Of a stretch of DNA of 64,000 bases, positions 20,050 to 27,494 are shown piece by piece (positions within the stretch are counted from its first letter, which is position 1; each line of letters starts with the position of its first letter). The translations under genes were made by a program, and so were the position numbers. This DNA is from Candidatus Krumholzibacteriota bacterium (lineage in GTDB: Bacteria > Krumholzibacteriota > Krumholzibacteriia > LZORAL124-64-63). Location: assembly GCA_022711765.1 (NCBI GenBank), contig JAKLEB010000001.1:623186-687185 (forward strand), given 5' to 3'. The notes under the pieces are model-generated. The model saw only the letters and a program-made list of their open reading frames with translations. It did no database searches and had not been told where the DNA came from.

Positions 20050-20967
20050 TCAATCGACGAGGCGAGGCCAGCAATGGCTGTAGTGGCGCCGCAATCGCTC
20101 GAAATCGGGTCCCAGGACCAGGTTGAAGCCGTCCAGGCCGAGCTGGCCAAGCTGGAGCCTCACGAGCCGGGTCGCCGCGCTCTGGTCGGACGCGTCGCGA
20201 CCGAGCACGGTCAACGCCTGCTGCAGATCCAGGCGCGCGGCCGCCGGTAGGCGCCGCGACCCGAGGACCATGAGGTCGGGCACGGGGTCGGACAGGCGGC
20301 GGACCCGCCAGGCGCCGGGCTCGAGCCGGCCGGCCGCCAGCGCCGCGTCCGCGTCCCACTGGCGGACGACCGCATGGTCGAAGACGCCGTACGCAGCCGC
20401 CACGAGCACGTCCCGATGGTCGTACGGGTCCCGGCCCCAGGTCACTCCCGGCGGCAGGCTGCCGCGAGCGTCGGCCGAGCAGAGCGGCGCCAGGCAGACG
20501 AGCGACAGCGAGTCGCCGAAGACCGTCCTCGCCGGAGCCGTGAGCCACGGCGCCGGGTCGGCCGCGGCGCTCTGGCGGCTCACCAGCACGGCGGTCGGCC
20601 GCAGGTTCCACGGCGCGGGCCGCCGGCCCGCGGCGAGCGGCTGCCAGCCGGCCGCCGGCAACGCGAGGGCGGGGCCGTCGGGCGCGAGCACCACGAGCGC
20701 CCCGGCGAGCCCGGCCCCAAACGAGAGGCGATCGCCGGCGATCTCGAGCTGCAGCGAGAGGCCCGCCTCGCGACCGAGGTATGCCGCCAGGGCCTCCAGG
20801 GCCTCCTGCCGGTCCCCGTCCGCCGCCGGCAGGTACGCGAGCAGCGTCCCGTCGCCGTGCTCAGCCGGTCGCCGCGGCCAGAGCAGGGCGGCCACGGTCA
20901 GGCCCAGGAGCGCCAGCGCGACCAGGATCGACTGGCCCGATACGCGGACGCGACCGCCGGCGATCAC
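20050..20967 (-). CDS. Membrane-anchored protein resembling PhnD/SBP-type substrate-binding proteins
   Basis: A 305-residue protein from a GTG that overlaps the YbbR stop (GTGA). One membrane helix near the N-terminus (about residues 12-30) leaves the rest outside the cytoplasm. The body has the feel of a degenerate phosphonate-type (PhnD-like) binding protein: TLLAYLPAADGDRQEALEAL at the start, a DHRDVLVAAAYGVFDHAVV segment in the middle and a PDLMVLGSRRLPAAARLDLQQAL stretch near the end. No permease or ATPase gene is adjacent, so it is unlikely to serve an ordinary ABC importer. Its operon partners are a YbbR-like protein and a cell-wall amidase. The family assignment is by eye and tentative. 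Confidence 0.5.
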   Translation of the reverse strand: MIAGGRVRVSGQSILVALALLGLTVAALLWPRRPAEHGDGTLLAYLPAADGDRQEALEALAAYLGREAGLSLQLEIAGDRLSFGAGLAGALVVLAPDGPALALPAAGWQPLAAGRRPAPWNLRPTAVLVSRQSAAADPAPWLTAPARTVFGDSLSLVCLAPLCSADARGSLPPGVTWGRDPYDHRDVLVAAAYGVFDHAVVRQWDADAALAAGRLEPGAWRVRRLSDPVPDLMVLGSRRLPAAARLDLQQALTVLGRDASDQSAATRLVRLQLGQLGLDGFNLVLGPDFERLRRHYSHCWPRLVD

Positions 20968-21896
20968 CGCCGCTCCTTCTGCCCCGACGCCTCGCCGACG
21001 AGCACCATGAAGACTGGCGGTTCGAGCTCGACCGTGACGACCCAGGCCGGCCGCTGCACCTGGCCCCGGATCTGGTGGACTCCGGGTCCGAGGCCGGACA
21101 CGGGCACGGTCACCGTGAGCCGGGCGGGCAACAGCGCCGCCACCGAATCGGCCGGGCCGCGCACCAGCACGTCGCAGACGGGTGGCGAAACGCCGGCATC
21201 GCCCAGATGGCTCTCGACGAGGGCGATGACCGGGATGTTGGCCAGCACCCTTTCCGCCAGGGTCTCGACCGGGATCGACACCGCGACCGCGACCGGGTCC
21301 GCCCGCAGCGGCGACGGCGGCGGCACGATCGGCAGGTCCCGGTCCACTCGCTTGACCAGGGTCGCGAGGTCGATCGGTTCGGTGACGAGCGAATCGATGC
21401 TCGAGAAGTACCGCCGGGGGCCGGTCACCGTGACGCTGTCGGGACGGACCGCAATGGCGCCGCTGAGGATCCGGCCGGCAGGCAGGTTGCCCTGCAGGCG
21501 GACGCGCACGGGCAGTCGGTGGGATTCCTCGTAGTCCACGCGCAACGGCAGCCGCACGCGCGGCAGCAGCGCCACGACCTCGGCCTCGGTGCGGATGTCC
21601 GATTCCTGGAGCTCGTAGAGGAACGACGGCCCTGGCCTGGCGTCGGTCAGGTCGATCTGCACCGTGCCCAGCGACGATCCGAGGTACTCGTGCGCGATGA
21701 GCGACAGCTTCGACGTCCGCACGCGGACCCGGCCGAGGTCGGGCAGCGCGCTGCCGGCGGTCGTCAGACCGGTCTCGAGCCCGACGACCTCCAGCGGCAG
21801 GCTGACGTCGGCCTCGACCGTGGTCGTCGAGGCCACCTGAATCCAGACCAGGATCGCGGCCACCAGGCAGGCGATCTTGAGGAAGAGGTGCTTCAC
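20964..21896 (-). CDS. YbbR-like domain protein (CdaR-type)
   Basis: A 310-residue protein starting at GTG 21896, overlapping the amidase stop by four bases. N-terminal membrane helix VKHLFLKIACLVAAILVWIQV, typical of YbbR/CdaR, then three to four extracytoplasmic YbbR-like repeats (segments such as LPRVRLPLRVDYE, VRVRLQGNLPAG and SVTVTGPRRYFSSIDSLVTEPIDL). In Firmicutes CdaR stimulates the diadenylate cyclase CdaA; no CdaA gene is adjacent here, which is unusual. The frame extends upstream as an antisense-like open frame, but the membrane helix fixes the start. Confidence 0.8.
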   Translation of the reverse strand: MKHLFLKIACLVAAILVWIQVASTTTVEADVSLPLEVVGLETGLTTAGSALPDLGRVRVRTSKLSLIAHEYLGSSLGTVQIDLTDARPGPSFLYELQESDIRTEAEVVALLPRVRLPLRVDYEESHRLPVRVRLQGNLPAGRILSGAIAVRPDSVTVTGPRRYFSSIDSLVTEPIDLATLVKRVDRDLPIVPPPSPLRADPVAVAVSIPVETLAERVLANIPVIALVESHLGDAGVSPPVCDVLVRGPADSVAALLPARLTVTVPVSGLGPGVHQIRGQVQRPAWVVTVELEPPVFMVLVGEASGQKERR

Positions 21897-23227
21897 GATG
21901 CTGGCCGTCCCTCCGGCAGGCTCAGGTACTGCCCCGCCTGGATGCGTTCGGACCGCAGGTTGTTGCGCTCGCAGATCTCCGCCACCGTGGTCCCGTGCTT
22001 CCGGGCTAGCCGCCAGAGGTTGTCGCCCTGGCGGACCTTGTAGTGGGTGGACCACTGCGGAGGCGCCGTGATCGCCGCCACCGCGTCGACGTCGCGGCGG
22101 TAGTCCAGGATGCCGGCCGCCAGCGCCGCCGCCAGCTTCCGACGTCCCGCGTCGCTGGTCAACAACCGCCTGTCCTCGCGGTTCGAGAGGTAGGCCAGCT
22201 CCACGAGCAGCGACGGCATCGCCAGCGACCGCAGCACCTGGAACTGGGCCTGCTTGATCCGGCGCGTCTCGATGTCCTGCGCTTTCGCGGCCGCCAGGCA
22301 GCACTCGGCGAGGCGGCTCGACTGGCGCAGGACGCGGGCCATGTGCAGGTCCATGAGGATCGACAGCACGGCGTCGCTCGTGTCGTGCCCGGCGGCGAGT
22401 CCCACCAGATCGGCAGCGTTCTCCGCGTCGGCGAGTTCCTGGGCTTCGCGGTCGGTCGCGCCCTGCAGGGACAGGAAGTAGACCTCCATCCCCCGCACGT
22501 CCTCGTCGCGGTGGCTGTTGCAGTGGATGGAGACGAAGAGGTCGCCGTCATGCTCGACCGCCGTCTGCACCCGCTCGCCGAGGCTGGGATACCAGTCTCC
22601 GTCCCGGGTCAGCACGACCTCGTAGCCAGGCACGGCCTGCAGGAGAACGGCGAGTTTCTGCGCCACGTCGAGCACGAGGTCCTTCTCGAACTGTTCGCCG
22701 AAGATCGTGCCGGGATCGAGCCCGCCGTGGCCGGGATCGACGATGACGCGGAACCGCGCCGGTCCGGCTGCCGCCGGTTCCCGCGAGCCGGGCGCCGCCG
22801 GCTCGGGCCGCAGCACGTCGAGCACGATCCGGTCGGGGCGGCCGTCGGCCGCCTTCAGCGCGAACGAGCGCCAGGGCGCGGCCCCGGCGAGGTCGAGCAC
22901 GACCTGGGCGCGCCGCGCATCCTCGTTGCAGCGGATCCGCTCGACGAGACCGTCGTTCACCGCGATCGTCTCGGCGGTCGCGAAGCGGAACGCAGGCACG
23001 TTGACGGCGAGTCGCTCCGGCGCGCCGACACGGCGGACCTCGTAGTCGGCCGGGCCGTCGAGGTCCAGGACGACGCGTGTGTGGTCGGGCGCGGAGAACC
23101 AGCGGATGCGCGCGACCTCGCCCGCGGTCGCGACGGCCGCGGCCACGCAACCGCCGACCAGGGCGCAGCCGATTGCCGCTCGGATCCGAGCGACGCGGTT
23201 CCCGGCGATGAAGCGGATCGCGCGCAT
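21893..23227 (-). CDS. N-acetylmuramoyl-L-alanine amidase with AMIN and LysM domains
   Basis: A 444-residue exported protein. Signal/anchor at residues about 8-36, an AMIN domain (about 38-140: RVVLDLDG, YEVRRV, IVLDVLRP), an Amidase_3 domain (about 155-375) with DPGHGGLDPGT, the EKDLVLDVA glutamate and SIHCNSHRD histidine as zinc/catalytic residues, and a C-terminal LysM (YKVRQGDNLWRLARKHG). It cleaves the stem peptide from MurNAc in the periplasm, typically at the division site through AMIN. ATG 23227 is preferred over an earlier start because it opens the signal peptide. It heads a three-gene unit with the YbbR-like and substrate-binding-like genes, under its own promoter. Confidence 0.92.
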   Translation of the reverse strand: MRAIRFIAGNRVARIRAAIGCALVGGCVAAAVATAGEVARIRWFSAPDHTRVVLDLDGPADYEVRRVGAPERLAVNVPAFRFATAETIAVNDGLVERIRCNEDARRAQVVLDLAGAAPWRSFALKAADGRPDRIVLDVLRPEPAAPGSREPAAAGPARFRVIVDPGHGGLDPGTIFGEQFEKDLVLDVAQKLAVLLQAVPGYEVVLTRDGDWYPSLGERVQTAVEHDGDLFVSIHCNSHRDEDVRGMEVYFLSLQGATDREAQELADAENAADLVGLAAGHDTSDAVLSILMDLHMARVLRQSSRLAECCLAAAKAQDIETRRIKQAQFQVLRSLAMPSLLVELAYLSNREDRRLLTSDAGRRKLAAALAAGILDYRRDVDAVAAITAPPQWSTHYKVRQGDNLWRLARKHGTTVAEICERNNLRSERIQAGQYLSLPEGRPAS

Positions 23228-23281
23228 GAACGGCAGCAGCCTACCTGGACGGCCGGCAGGTCCTTCCACCGGCGTCCGCGC

Positions 23282-23310
23282 AGCCTACCACAGCCCGTCG
23301 GCGCTGCCAA
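23282..23310 (-). promoter_or_regulatory. sigma70-type promoter of the amidase operon
   Basis: Minus-strand TTGGCA (23305-23310), 17-base spacer, TAGGCT (23282-23287), about 55 bases before the amidase start codon at 23227. Confidence 0.5.
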
Positions 23311-23348
23311 GCGCAGGCGCGCGGCCGGAACGCGGCGCCGGCCGACCC

Positions 23349-24257
23349 TCAGTCCGCGATCGCGTACGTGTCGAGGATGTAGACGAGCGGGTTGACCGCG
23401 CGGCCGCCGACGCGCACCTCGTAGTGAAGATGCGGCGCGGTCGACCGCCCGGAATTGCCCGAGAGGGCGATGACTTCGCCGCGTCCGACCCGCTGGCCCC
23501 GGTGGACCGTGGCCTCGTTGAGGTGGCCGTACACGGTCGTGACCCCGCCGCCGTGGTCGACCCGGACCACGCGGCCGAAACCGCGGTCCTTCTCCACCGC
23601 AGCGACGACTCCGGCCGCCGTGACCCGCACGGGGGACCCGACCGGCACGCTGAAGTCGATGCCGCGGTGAAACGCCTGCTGGCCGGTGAACGGATCGAGC
23701 CGCATGCCGAATCGCGAGCTCAGCCAGCCGATGTCGCACGGGCGGATCGACGGGATCCGATCGCGCACCTCCTGCCGGGCGGCGAGCGTGTCCAACAGCG
23801 CGGTCATTCCCCGCTGCTGGATCCGCGCCTGCCGCAGCAGCGTCTCGAGGTCGAGGGCGGCGGAGTGTCCCGGCAGATCGCCCGCCAACGTCAGCGGGGT
23901 CCGACCGCCGATCCCGCCGGCGCGCGCCTGCGCATCGAGCGGCTCCACATCCACGGTCCGGGCGATGAGCTGCTGGTACTTGAAGACGCGGTCCAGCTCC
24001 TGCTGCAGCGAAGCCGTCCGGGTCTCGAACCGGTCGATGGTCTCGCGGAGACGCTCGTTCTCGACGGCCAGCGCCGATCCGCCCGGCCGCCAGGCCGCGC
24101 CGGCGGCCCAATCGACCAGGTAGAGGCCGGCCGAGACGAGCAGGACGAGCAGGGCGCCGCCCGCGGCGAGGACCGACCAGCGGGGGATCCGGACCTCGCG
24201 GCTCCGGCCGTTGCCCTCGGGGATGAACAGGAAGGAATACCGCTTCCGAAGCACCAT
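23349..24257 (-). CDS. M23/LytM-family peptidoglycan peptidase, membrane-anchored
   Basis: A 302-residue protein. Short basic cytoplasmic N-terminus with RKRYSFLFIPEGNGRSREVRI, one membrane helix (about 27-50), a coiled-coil stretch (ENERLRETIDRFETRTASLQ), and a C-terminal LytM domain with FHRGIDFSVPVGSPV and PHLHYEVRVGG providing the HxxxD and HxH zinc ligands, both intact. It should cut glycyl or stem-peptide cross-links, or act as an M23 regulator of amidases; the amidase gene next door makes a functional pair plausible. The N-terminal RKRYSF element recurs in M23 proteins of this kind that often sit beside bactofilin genes, but no bactofilin is seen here. Start 24257 chosen because the upstream frame is low-complexity. 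Confidence 0.9.
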   Translation of the reverse strand: MVLRKRYSFLFIPEGNGRSREVRIPRWSVLAAGGALLVLLVSAGLYLVDWAAGAAWRPGGSALAVENERLRETIDRFETRTASLQQELDRVFKYQQLIARTVDVEPLDAQARAGGIGGRTPLTLAGDLPGHSAALDLETLLRQARIQQRGMTALLDTLAARQEVRDRIPSIRPCDIGWLSSRFGMRLDPFTGQQAFHRGIDFSVPVGSPVRVTAAGVVAAVEKDRGFGRVVRVDHGGGVTTVYGHLNEATVHRGQRVGRGEVIALSGNSGRSTAPHLHYEVRVGGRAVNPLVYILDTYAIAD

Positions 24258-24478
24258 CGAGCCGCCATACTGGCGAGAGGTCCTCGCCGGTGTCCGCCGC
24301 CCCGTGTATGGCGGCCGTTGAGCCGACGGTCCGCCGCGCGCCGAGGCCGCCGGGCCGGCCATCGGGCGGAACGTCGTCATGTCAATGCCGATTGCAAGAA
24401 ATACGCCAGGAATGCCACCGCCGCCAGCCCGAGGGAGTCATCGCGCTTCCCCAGGACCGGCCGCGACGAGCGGCGGGA
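24258..24478. other. 221-base gap between sigma factor and M23 genes
   Basis: No gene or clear promoter is supported here. One short minus-strand frame encodes a hydrophobic segment (LAAVAFLAYFLQSALT) before a stop near 24380 but has no start codon or ribosome site, so it is not called. Confidence 0.4.
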
Positions 24479-25345
24479 TCAGAGCTCCTCCCGGTAGTAG
24501 TCGTAGAGGAGCTCGTGGCCGACCGTGCCGCGCATCTTGGCCAGGGCGCGTTCCTTGATCTGCCGGATCCGCTCCCGGGTGAGGCCCATCCTCTGGCCGA
24601 TCGTGTGCAGGGTCTGCGCTTCCTCGAAGCTCAGACCGAAATACTGGATGATGACCTCGGCTTCCCGCTTGGACAGGGCCGACAGGGCTTTTCGCACGTC
24701 TTCGCGAAGGCCTCTCATCAAGACATCGTAGTCCGGCGCCTGCTGAGTATCGTCCGCGAGGGTCTCCCTCAGCGGCCGTTCGTCCCCCTCGCTCCCGAAA
24801 TCGTCGAAGCCGAGCTCGACGCGATCCGAGGACACCGCGTGGCGCACGTCGCTCTCGTCGACCTCGAGACGCTGGGCGATCTGGGCGGCGTCGGGATTCG
24901 GGATGCCCTCCGACTGCAGCGCCGCCCGCGTCCGGTTGATCTTGATCAAGAGCGCGGTCTGGTTCTGCGGCAGCCGCACCGTCCGCGACTTGTCGAGCAG
25001 CGCCTGCATGATGGCCTGGCGGATCCACCAGACGGCATAGGAGATGAAGCGGTAGCCCCGCGTCTCGTCGAACCGCTTCGCCGCCTTGAGGAGGCCGAGG
25101 TTGCCCTCGTTGATGAGGTCGGACAGCTGCAGGCCCTGACCCGTGTACCGCTTCGCGACGGAGACGACGAAGCGGAGATTCGCGCGCACGAGCTGCCCGA
25201 GGGCCTCCTCGTCGGCGAGCCGGATCCGGACCGCCAGGCGAGCCTCCTCCTCCCGACTCAGCAACGCATAGCGATTGATGTCACGGAAGTAGACTTCCAG
25301 TCCCTTCTCGTGGGTCGCGGGAAACAGGTGACGCCTGCTGGCCAT
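24479..25345 (-). CDS. rpoD: Primary-type sigma-70 factor, short Bacteroidetes-like form
   Basis: A 288-residue sigma factor: region 1.2 (YFRDINRYALLSREEE), regions 2.1-2.4 (LRFVVSVAKRYTGQGLQLSDLINEGNLGLLKAAKRFDETRGYRFISYAVWWIRQAI), region 3 and a C-terminal 4.2 helix-turn-helix (LHTIGQRMGLTRERIRQIKERALAKMR). Region 1.1 and the long non-conserved region are absent, as in the ~287-residue primary sigma of Bacteroidetes, and unlike the ~600-residue E. coli RpoD. It could be the housekeeping factor or an RpoS-like paralogue; the window cannot decide. It sits 54 bases after htrA, with a small hairpin between them, so it may be co-transcribed from the htrA promoter. Confidence 0.88.
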   Translation of the reverse strand: MASRRHLFPATHEKGLEVYFRDINRYALLSREEEARLAVRIRLADEEALGQLVRANLRFVVSVAKRYTGQGLQLSDLINEGNLGLLKAAKRFDETRGYRFISYAVWWIRQAIMQALLDKSRTVRLPQNQTALLIKINRTRAALQSEGIPNPDAAQIAQRLEVDESDVRHAVSSDRVELGFDDFGSEGDERPLRETLADDTQQAPDYDVLMRGLREDVRKALSALSKREAEVIIQYFGLSFEEAQTLHTIGQRMGLTRERIRQIKERALAKMRGTVGHELLYDYYREEL

Positions 25346-25369
25346 GGCTTCTCTCCCGGCTGTGTGGGG

Positions 25370-25387
25370 TCCTCTCGGACCAGAGGA
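25370..25387. promoter_or_regulatory. Perfect small hairpin between htrA and the sigma factor gene
   Basis: TCCTCT and AGAGGA (six-base perfect stem, six-base loop) span 25370-25387 in a 54-base gap. It may modulate readthrough from htrA into the sigma gene or protect the mRNA end; no T run follows. Confidence 0.35.
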
Positions 25388-25399
25388 CGGTAGGCGGCG

Positions 25400-26872
25400 C
25401 TATTGCAGGGTCCCCGCATCGCGGGGAGTGACCTGGACGAACCGCTCGCTCGTTCCCGTCCGCACCAGTACGTTCAAGCTGTCGCGACGCCCTCCGAGAG
25501 CGTCCCGCGCGGCCTTCCAGGCCGCCAGGTTGGCGAGATCCATGTCCTCGATCGCGACCAGGACGTCGCCGGGGCGGATACCGGCCTCCGCTCCGGGACT
25601 TCCCGGCTCGACCACGACGACCATGAGGCCGTCGGCGGTACCGGCGTCGACGATCTTCCGGAGCCGCTCGACTCGCGGGTCGCCACCGGCGAGCTCCGCC
25701 ACGTCCAGACCGAGCCAGTTCCCGGTCGTGGTCAGGTCGAGACGCTTCAGGTCCAGCTCGCCGAGCGTCACCGTGAGGTCCAGGCGCCGGCCCTCGCGCT
25801 CGACCCGGCACGCCAGGGGCTTCTCGACCGTCGATTCGGCCACCAGGAACTGGAACTGGCGTTGCGATTCCACGGCCCGACCGGCGAATTCGAGCAGCCG
25901 ATCGCCAGGCTGCAGACCGGCGGCGGCAGCCGGCGATTCGGGCACGACCTCGCCGACCACGACCCGCCCGCCGTCGTCCCGCGCCGAGGCGCCGAGCCAG
26001 CCACGGATCACGCGGCCCCGGCTGGCCAGCTGGTCGTAGATCGACCGCGCGAGGCGGCTGGGGACCGCGAAGCCGATCCCCTGTCCGGCCGTGTTCACCG
26101 CGGTGTTGACGCCGACGACGCGGCCGTGGATGTCGACCAGCGGCCCGCCGCTGTTGCCGAAATTGATGCTCGCGTCCGTCTGCAGGAAGTCCTGATACCG
26201 AGGGGTCAACCCCTGGATGCTCAGATCGCCGCGCCCGGTCGCGCTCAGGATGCCGACCGTCATCGATCCTTCGAGATTGCCGAACGGATTGCCGACCGCG
26301 ACGACCCAGTCCCCGACCGCCAGTTCGTCGGACGCGCCGAAGCTCAGGTACGGCAACCTGCGGCCGCCAGGGTCGATCCGCAGGAGCGCGAGGTCGGTGA
26401 GCGGATCGGACCCCGCGAGCTCGGCCGCGTACTCGCCGGACTCGCCGGGGAACCTCACGAAGATCCGGTCGGCGCCCGCGACGACGTGGTGGTTGGTCAG
26501 GATCTCGCCGCGGGGATCGATCACGAATCCGGAGCCCGTGCCCGGGTTCTCGAACCGGCCGCCCTGACCTTCGCGATCGGGGAAGAACTGGCGGTACATC
26601 TCCTGCAGCGGGGTGCGATCCACCCCGCCCGTCCCGATCGCCCGGGTGATGCGGACCGAGACGACGGCGGGCCTCACCGCCTCGCCGACCGCGACGAACG
26701 GCGACCGCGCGACGCCCGCGTTGACGTCCACCGGCTGCCCCGGCGCGGAGACGGCGAAGGCGGACAGGACGAGGCCGACGGCCATCGCGATCGCGCAAGC
26801 CGGATCGGATCCGGGCAGCGAGCGCGACCGGTCGCGGTCCGCCTGCGTACGGCTTTCGTCGTATGCGCGCAT
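25400..26872 (-). CDS. HtrA/DegP-like periplasmic serine protease
   Basis: A 490-residue protein. A hydrophobic segment (AIAMAVGLVLSAFAVSAPG, about residues 25-45) is the signal/anchor; the trypsin-like domain has LTNHHVV (His), DPLTDLALLRID (Asp) and FGNSGGPLVD (Ser), a complete catalytic triad. Two PDZ domains follow (about 270-370 and 385-480; GDRLLEFAGR and PGDVLVAIEDMD). It degrades or refolds damaged envelope proteins. Several starts are possible: GTG 26887, ATG 26878 or ATG 26872; the last has the best placed, though weak, Shine-Dalgarno (GGGCGAG). It has a strong promoter with an inverted repeat just after the predicted transcription start, which would suit stress control. Confidence 0.92.
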   Translation of the reverse strand: MRAYDESRTQADRDRSRSLPGSDPACAIAMAVGLVLSAFAVSAPGQPVDVNAGVARSPFVAVGEAVRPAVVSVRITRAIGTGGVDRTPLQEMYRQFFPDREGQGGRFENPGTGSGFVIDPRGEILTNHHVVAGADRIFVRFPGESGEYAAELAGSDPLTDLALLRIDPGGRRLPYLSFGASDELAVGDWVVAVGNPFGNLEGSMTVGILSATGRGDLSIQGLTPRYQDFLQTDASINFGNSGGPLVDIHGRVVGVNTAVNTAGQGIGFAVPSRLARSIYDQLASRGRVIRGWLGASARDDGGRVVVGEVVPESPAAAAGLQPGDRLLEFAGRAVESQRQFQFLVAESTVEKPLACRVEREGRRLDLTVTLGELDLKRLDLTTTGNWLGLDVAELAGGDPRVERLRKIVDAGTADGLMVVVVEPGSPGAEAGIRPGDVLVAIEDMDLANLAAWKAARDALGGRRDSLNVLVRTGTSERFVQVTPRDAGTLQ

Positions 26873-26935
26873 ACGCATCTCGCCCACGATCCCGAATGTG
26901 TGGGGGACGTACCGGCCAATCCGGCCCGACAGGGA

Positions 26936-26960
26936 TGAGGCGGCAGGGATATTCGCCTCA
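26936..26960. promoter_or_regulatory. TGAGGCG-N11-CGCCTCA palindrome in the htrA leader
   Basis: Perfect seven-base arms (26936-26942, 26954-26960). The predicted transcription start is near 26968, so the palindrome begins about eight bases into the message: an operator position or a 5' stabilising hairpin. Confidence 0.35.
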
Positions 26961-26974
26961 GCAGGGACAACCTC

Positions 26975-27003
26975 AGGTTAGCCGAGAACCAGCCCCATGT
27001 CAA
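26975..27003 (-). promoter_or_regulatory. sigma70-type promoter of htrA
   Basis: Minus-strand perfect TTGACA (26998-27003), 17-base spacer, TAACCT (26975-26980). It lies between the small coiled-coil gene and htrA, giving htrA (and perhaps the sigma gene) an independent start. Confidence 0.6.
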
Positions 27004-27009
27004 TAATCT

Positions 27010-27420
27010 TTAGGGACGATCTCGGCATTCGGACCGACCGCTCTCGTCGACACCCTCGCCCGGCGCCGCCGGGCGCCCGGCCGGATCCGTCTCCGCCGCC
27101 TGGTCGCGCGGCGGCTGCTTGTGGTGGCGCACCTGGCGGATCTCCTCGATCTCCTCCACCTTCGACGCGAGGTCCCGCTCCAGACTCTTGACGCGGTCGA
27201 TGGAGGCCTGGAATTCCGCGTCCCCCGCGAAGTCGGTCCGTCCGTCCGCCACGGCATGGTAGACGTAGCTGCCCAGTTCGGACAGCTGGCGTTCGATCTC
27301 GCGACTGATTCCGTACTTGTCGTACATCCGCACGCTGATCTTCGCCATCTCGCCGGTCCGGTCGGCAGCCAGGGAGTACCATTCGCGCAGGTTTCTCTTG
27401 ACCTGATCCATGATCGACAT
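27010..27420 (-). CDS. Small helical coiled-coil protein, unknown function
   Basis: A 136-residue protein with no signal peptide or membrane helix. Residues about 5-100 are strongly helical and charged (DQVKRNLREWYSLAADRTGE, then SIDRVKSLERDLASKVEEI) and predict a coiled coil; the C-terminal 40 residues are Pro/Asp/Gly-rich and probably disordered. Start ATG 27420 has an AGGA-type ribosome site. It is transcribed away from lpxH and lies just upstream of the htrA promoter. I do not recognise a family; a cytoplasmic scaffold or envelope-stress accessory is only a guess. Confidence 0.65.
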   Translation of the reverse strand: MSIMDQVKRNLREWYSLAADRTGEMAKISVRMYDKYGISREIERQLSELGSYVYHAVADGRTDFAGDAEFQASIDRVKSLERDLASKVEEIEEIRQVRHHKQPPRDQAAETDPAGRPAAPGEGVDESGRSECRDRP

Positions 27421-27456
27421 CGTGACCGTCCTCGCCGCGCCTGGCGGGAATACAGG

Positions 27457-27485
27457 TTGCTCTCACCGGATCCCTAACCTACAAA
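27457..27485 (+). promoter_or_regulatory. Possible promoter of the LpxH gene, near-leaderless
   Basis: TTGCTC (27457-27462), 17-base spacer, TACAAA (27480-27485). The start codon at 27495 would be only a few bases after the transcription start, and the ribosome site before it is weak, so the mRNA may be essentially leaderless. Confidence 0.35.
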
Positions 27486-27494
27486 TGAGAAGCC

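Noticed and set aside
24380..24478. A hydrophobic minus-strand stretch after the sigma factor gene that could be a tiny membrane protein
   Set aside because: It is in frame with the sigma gene after its stop but has no usable start codon or ribosome site.
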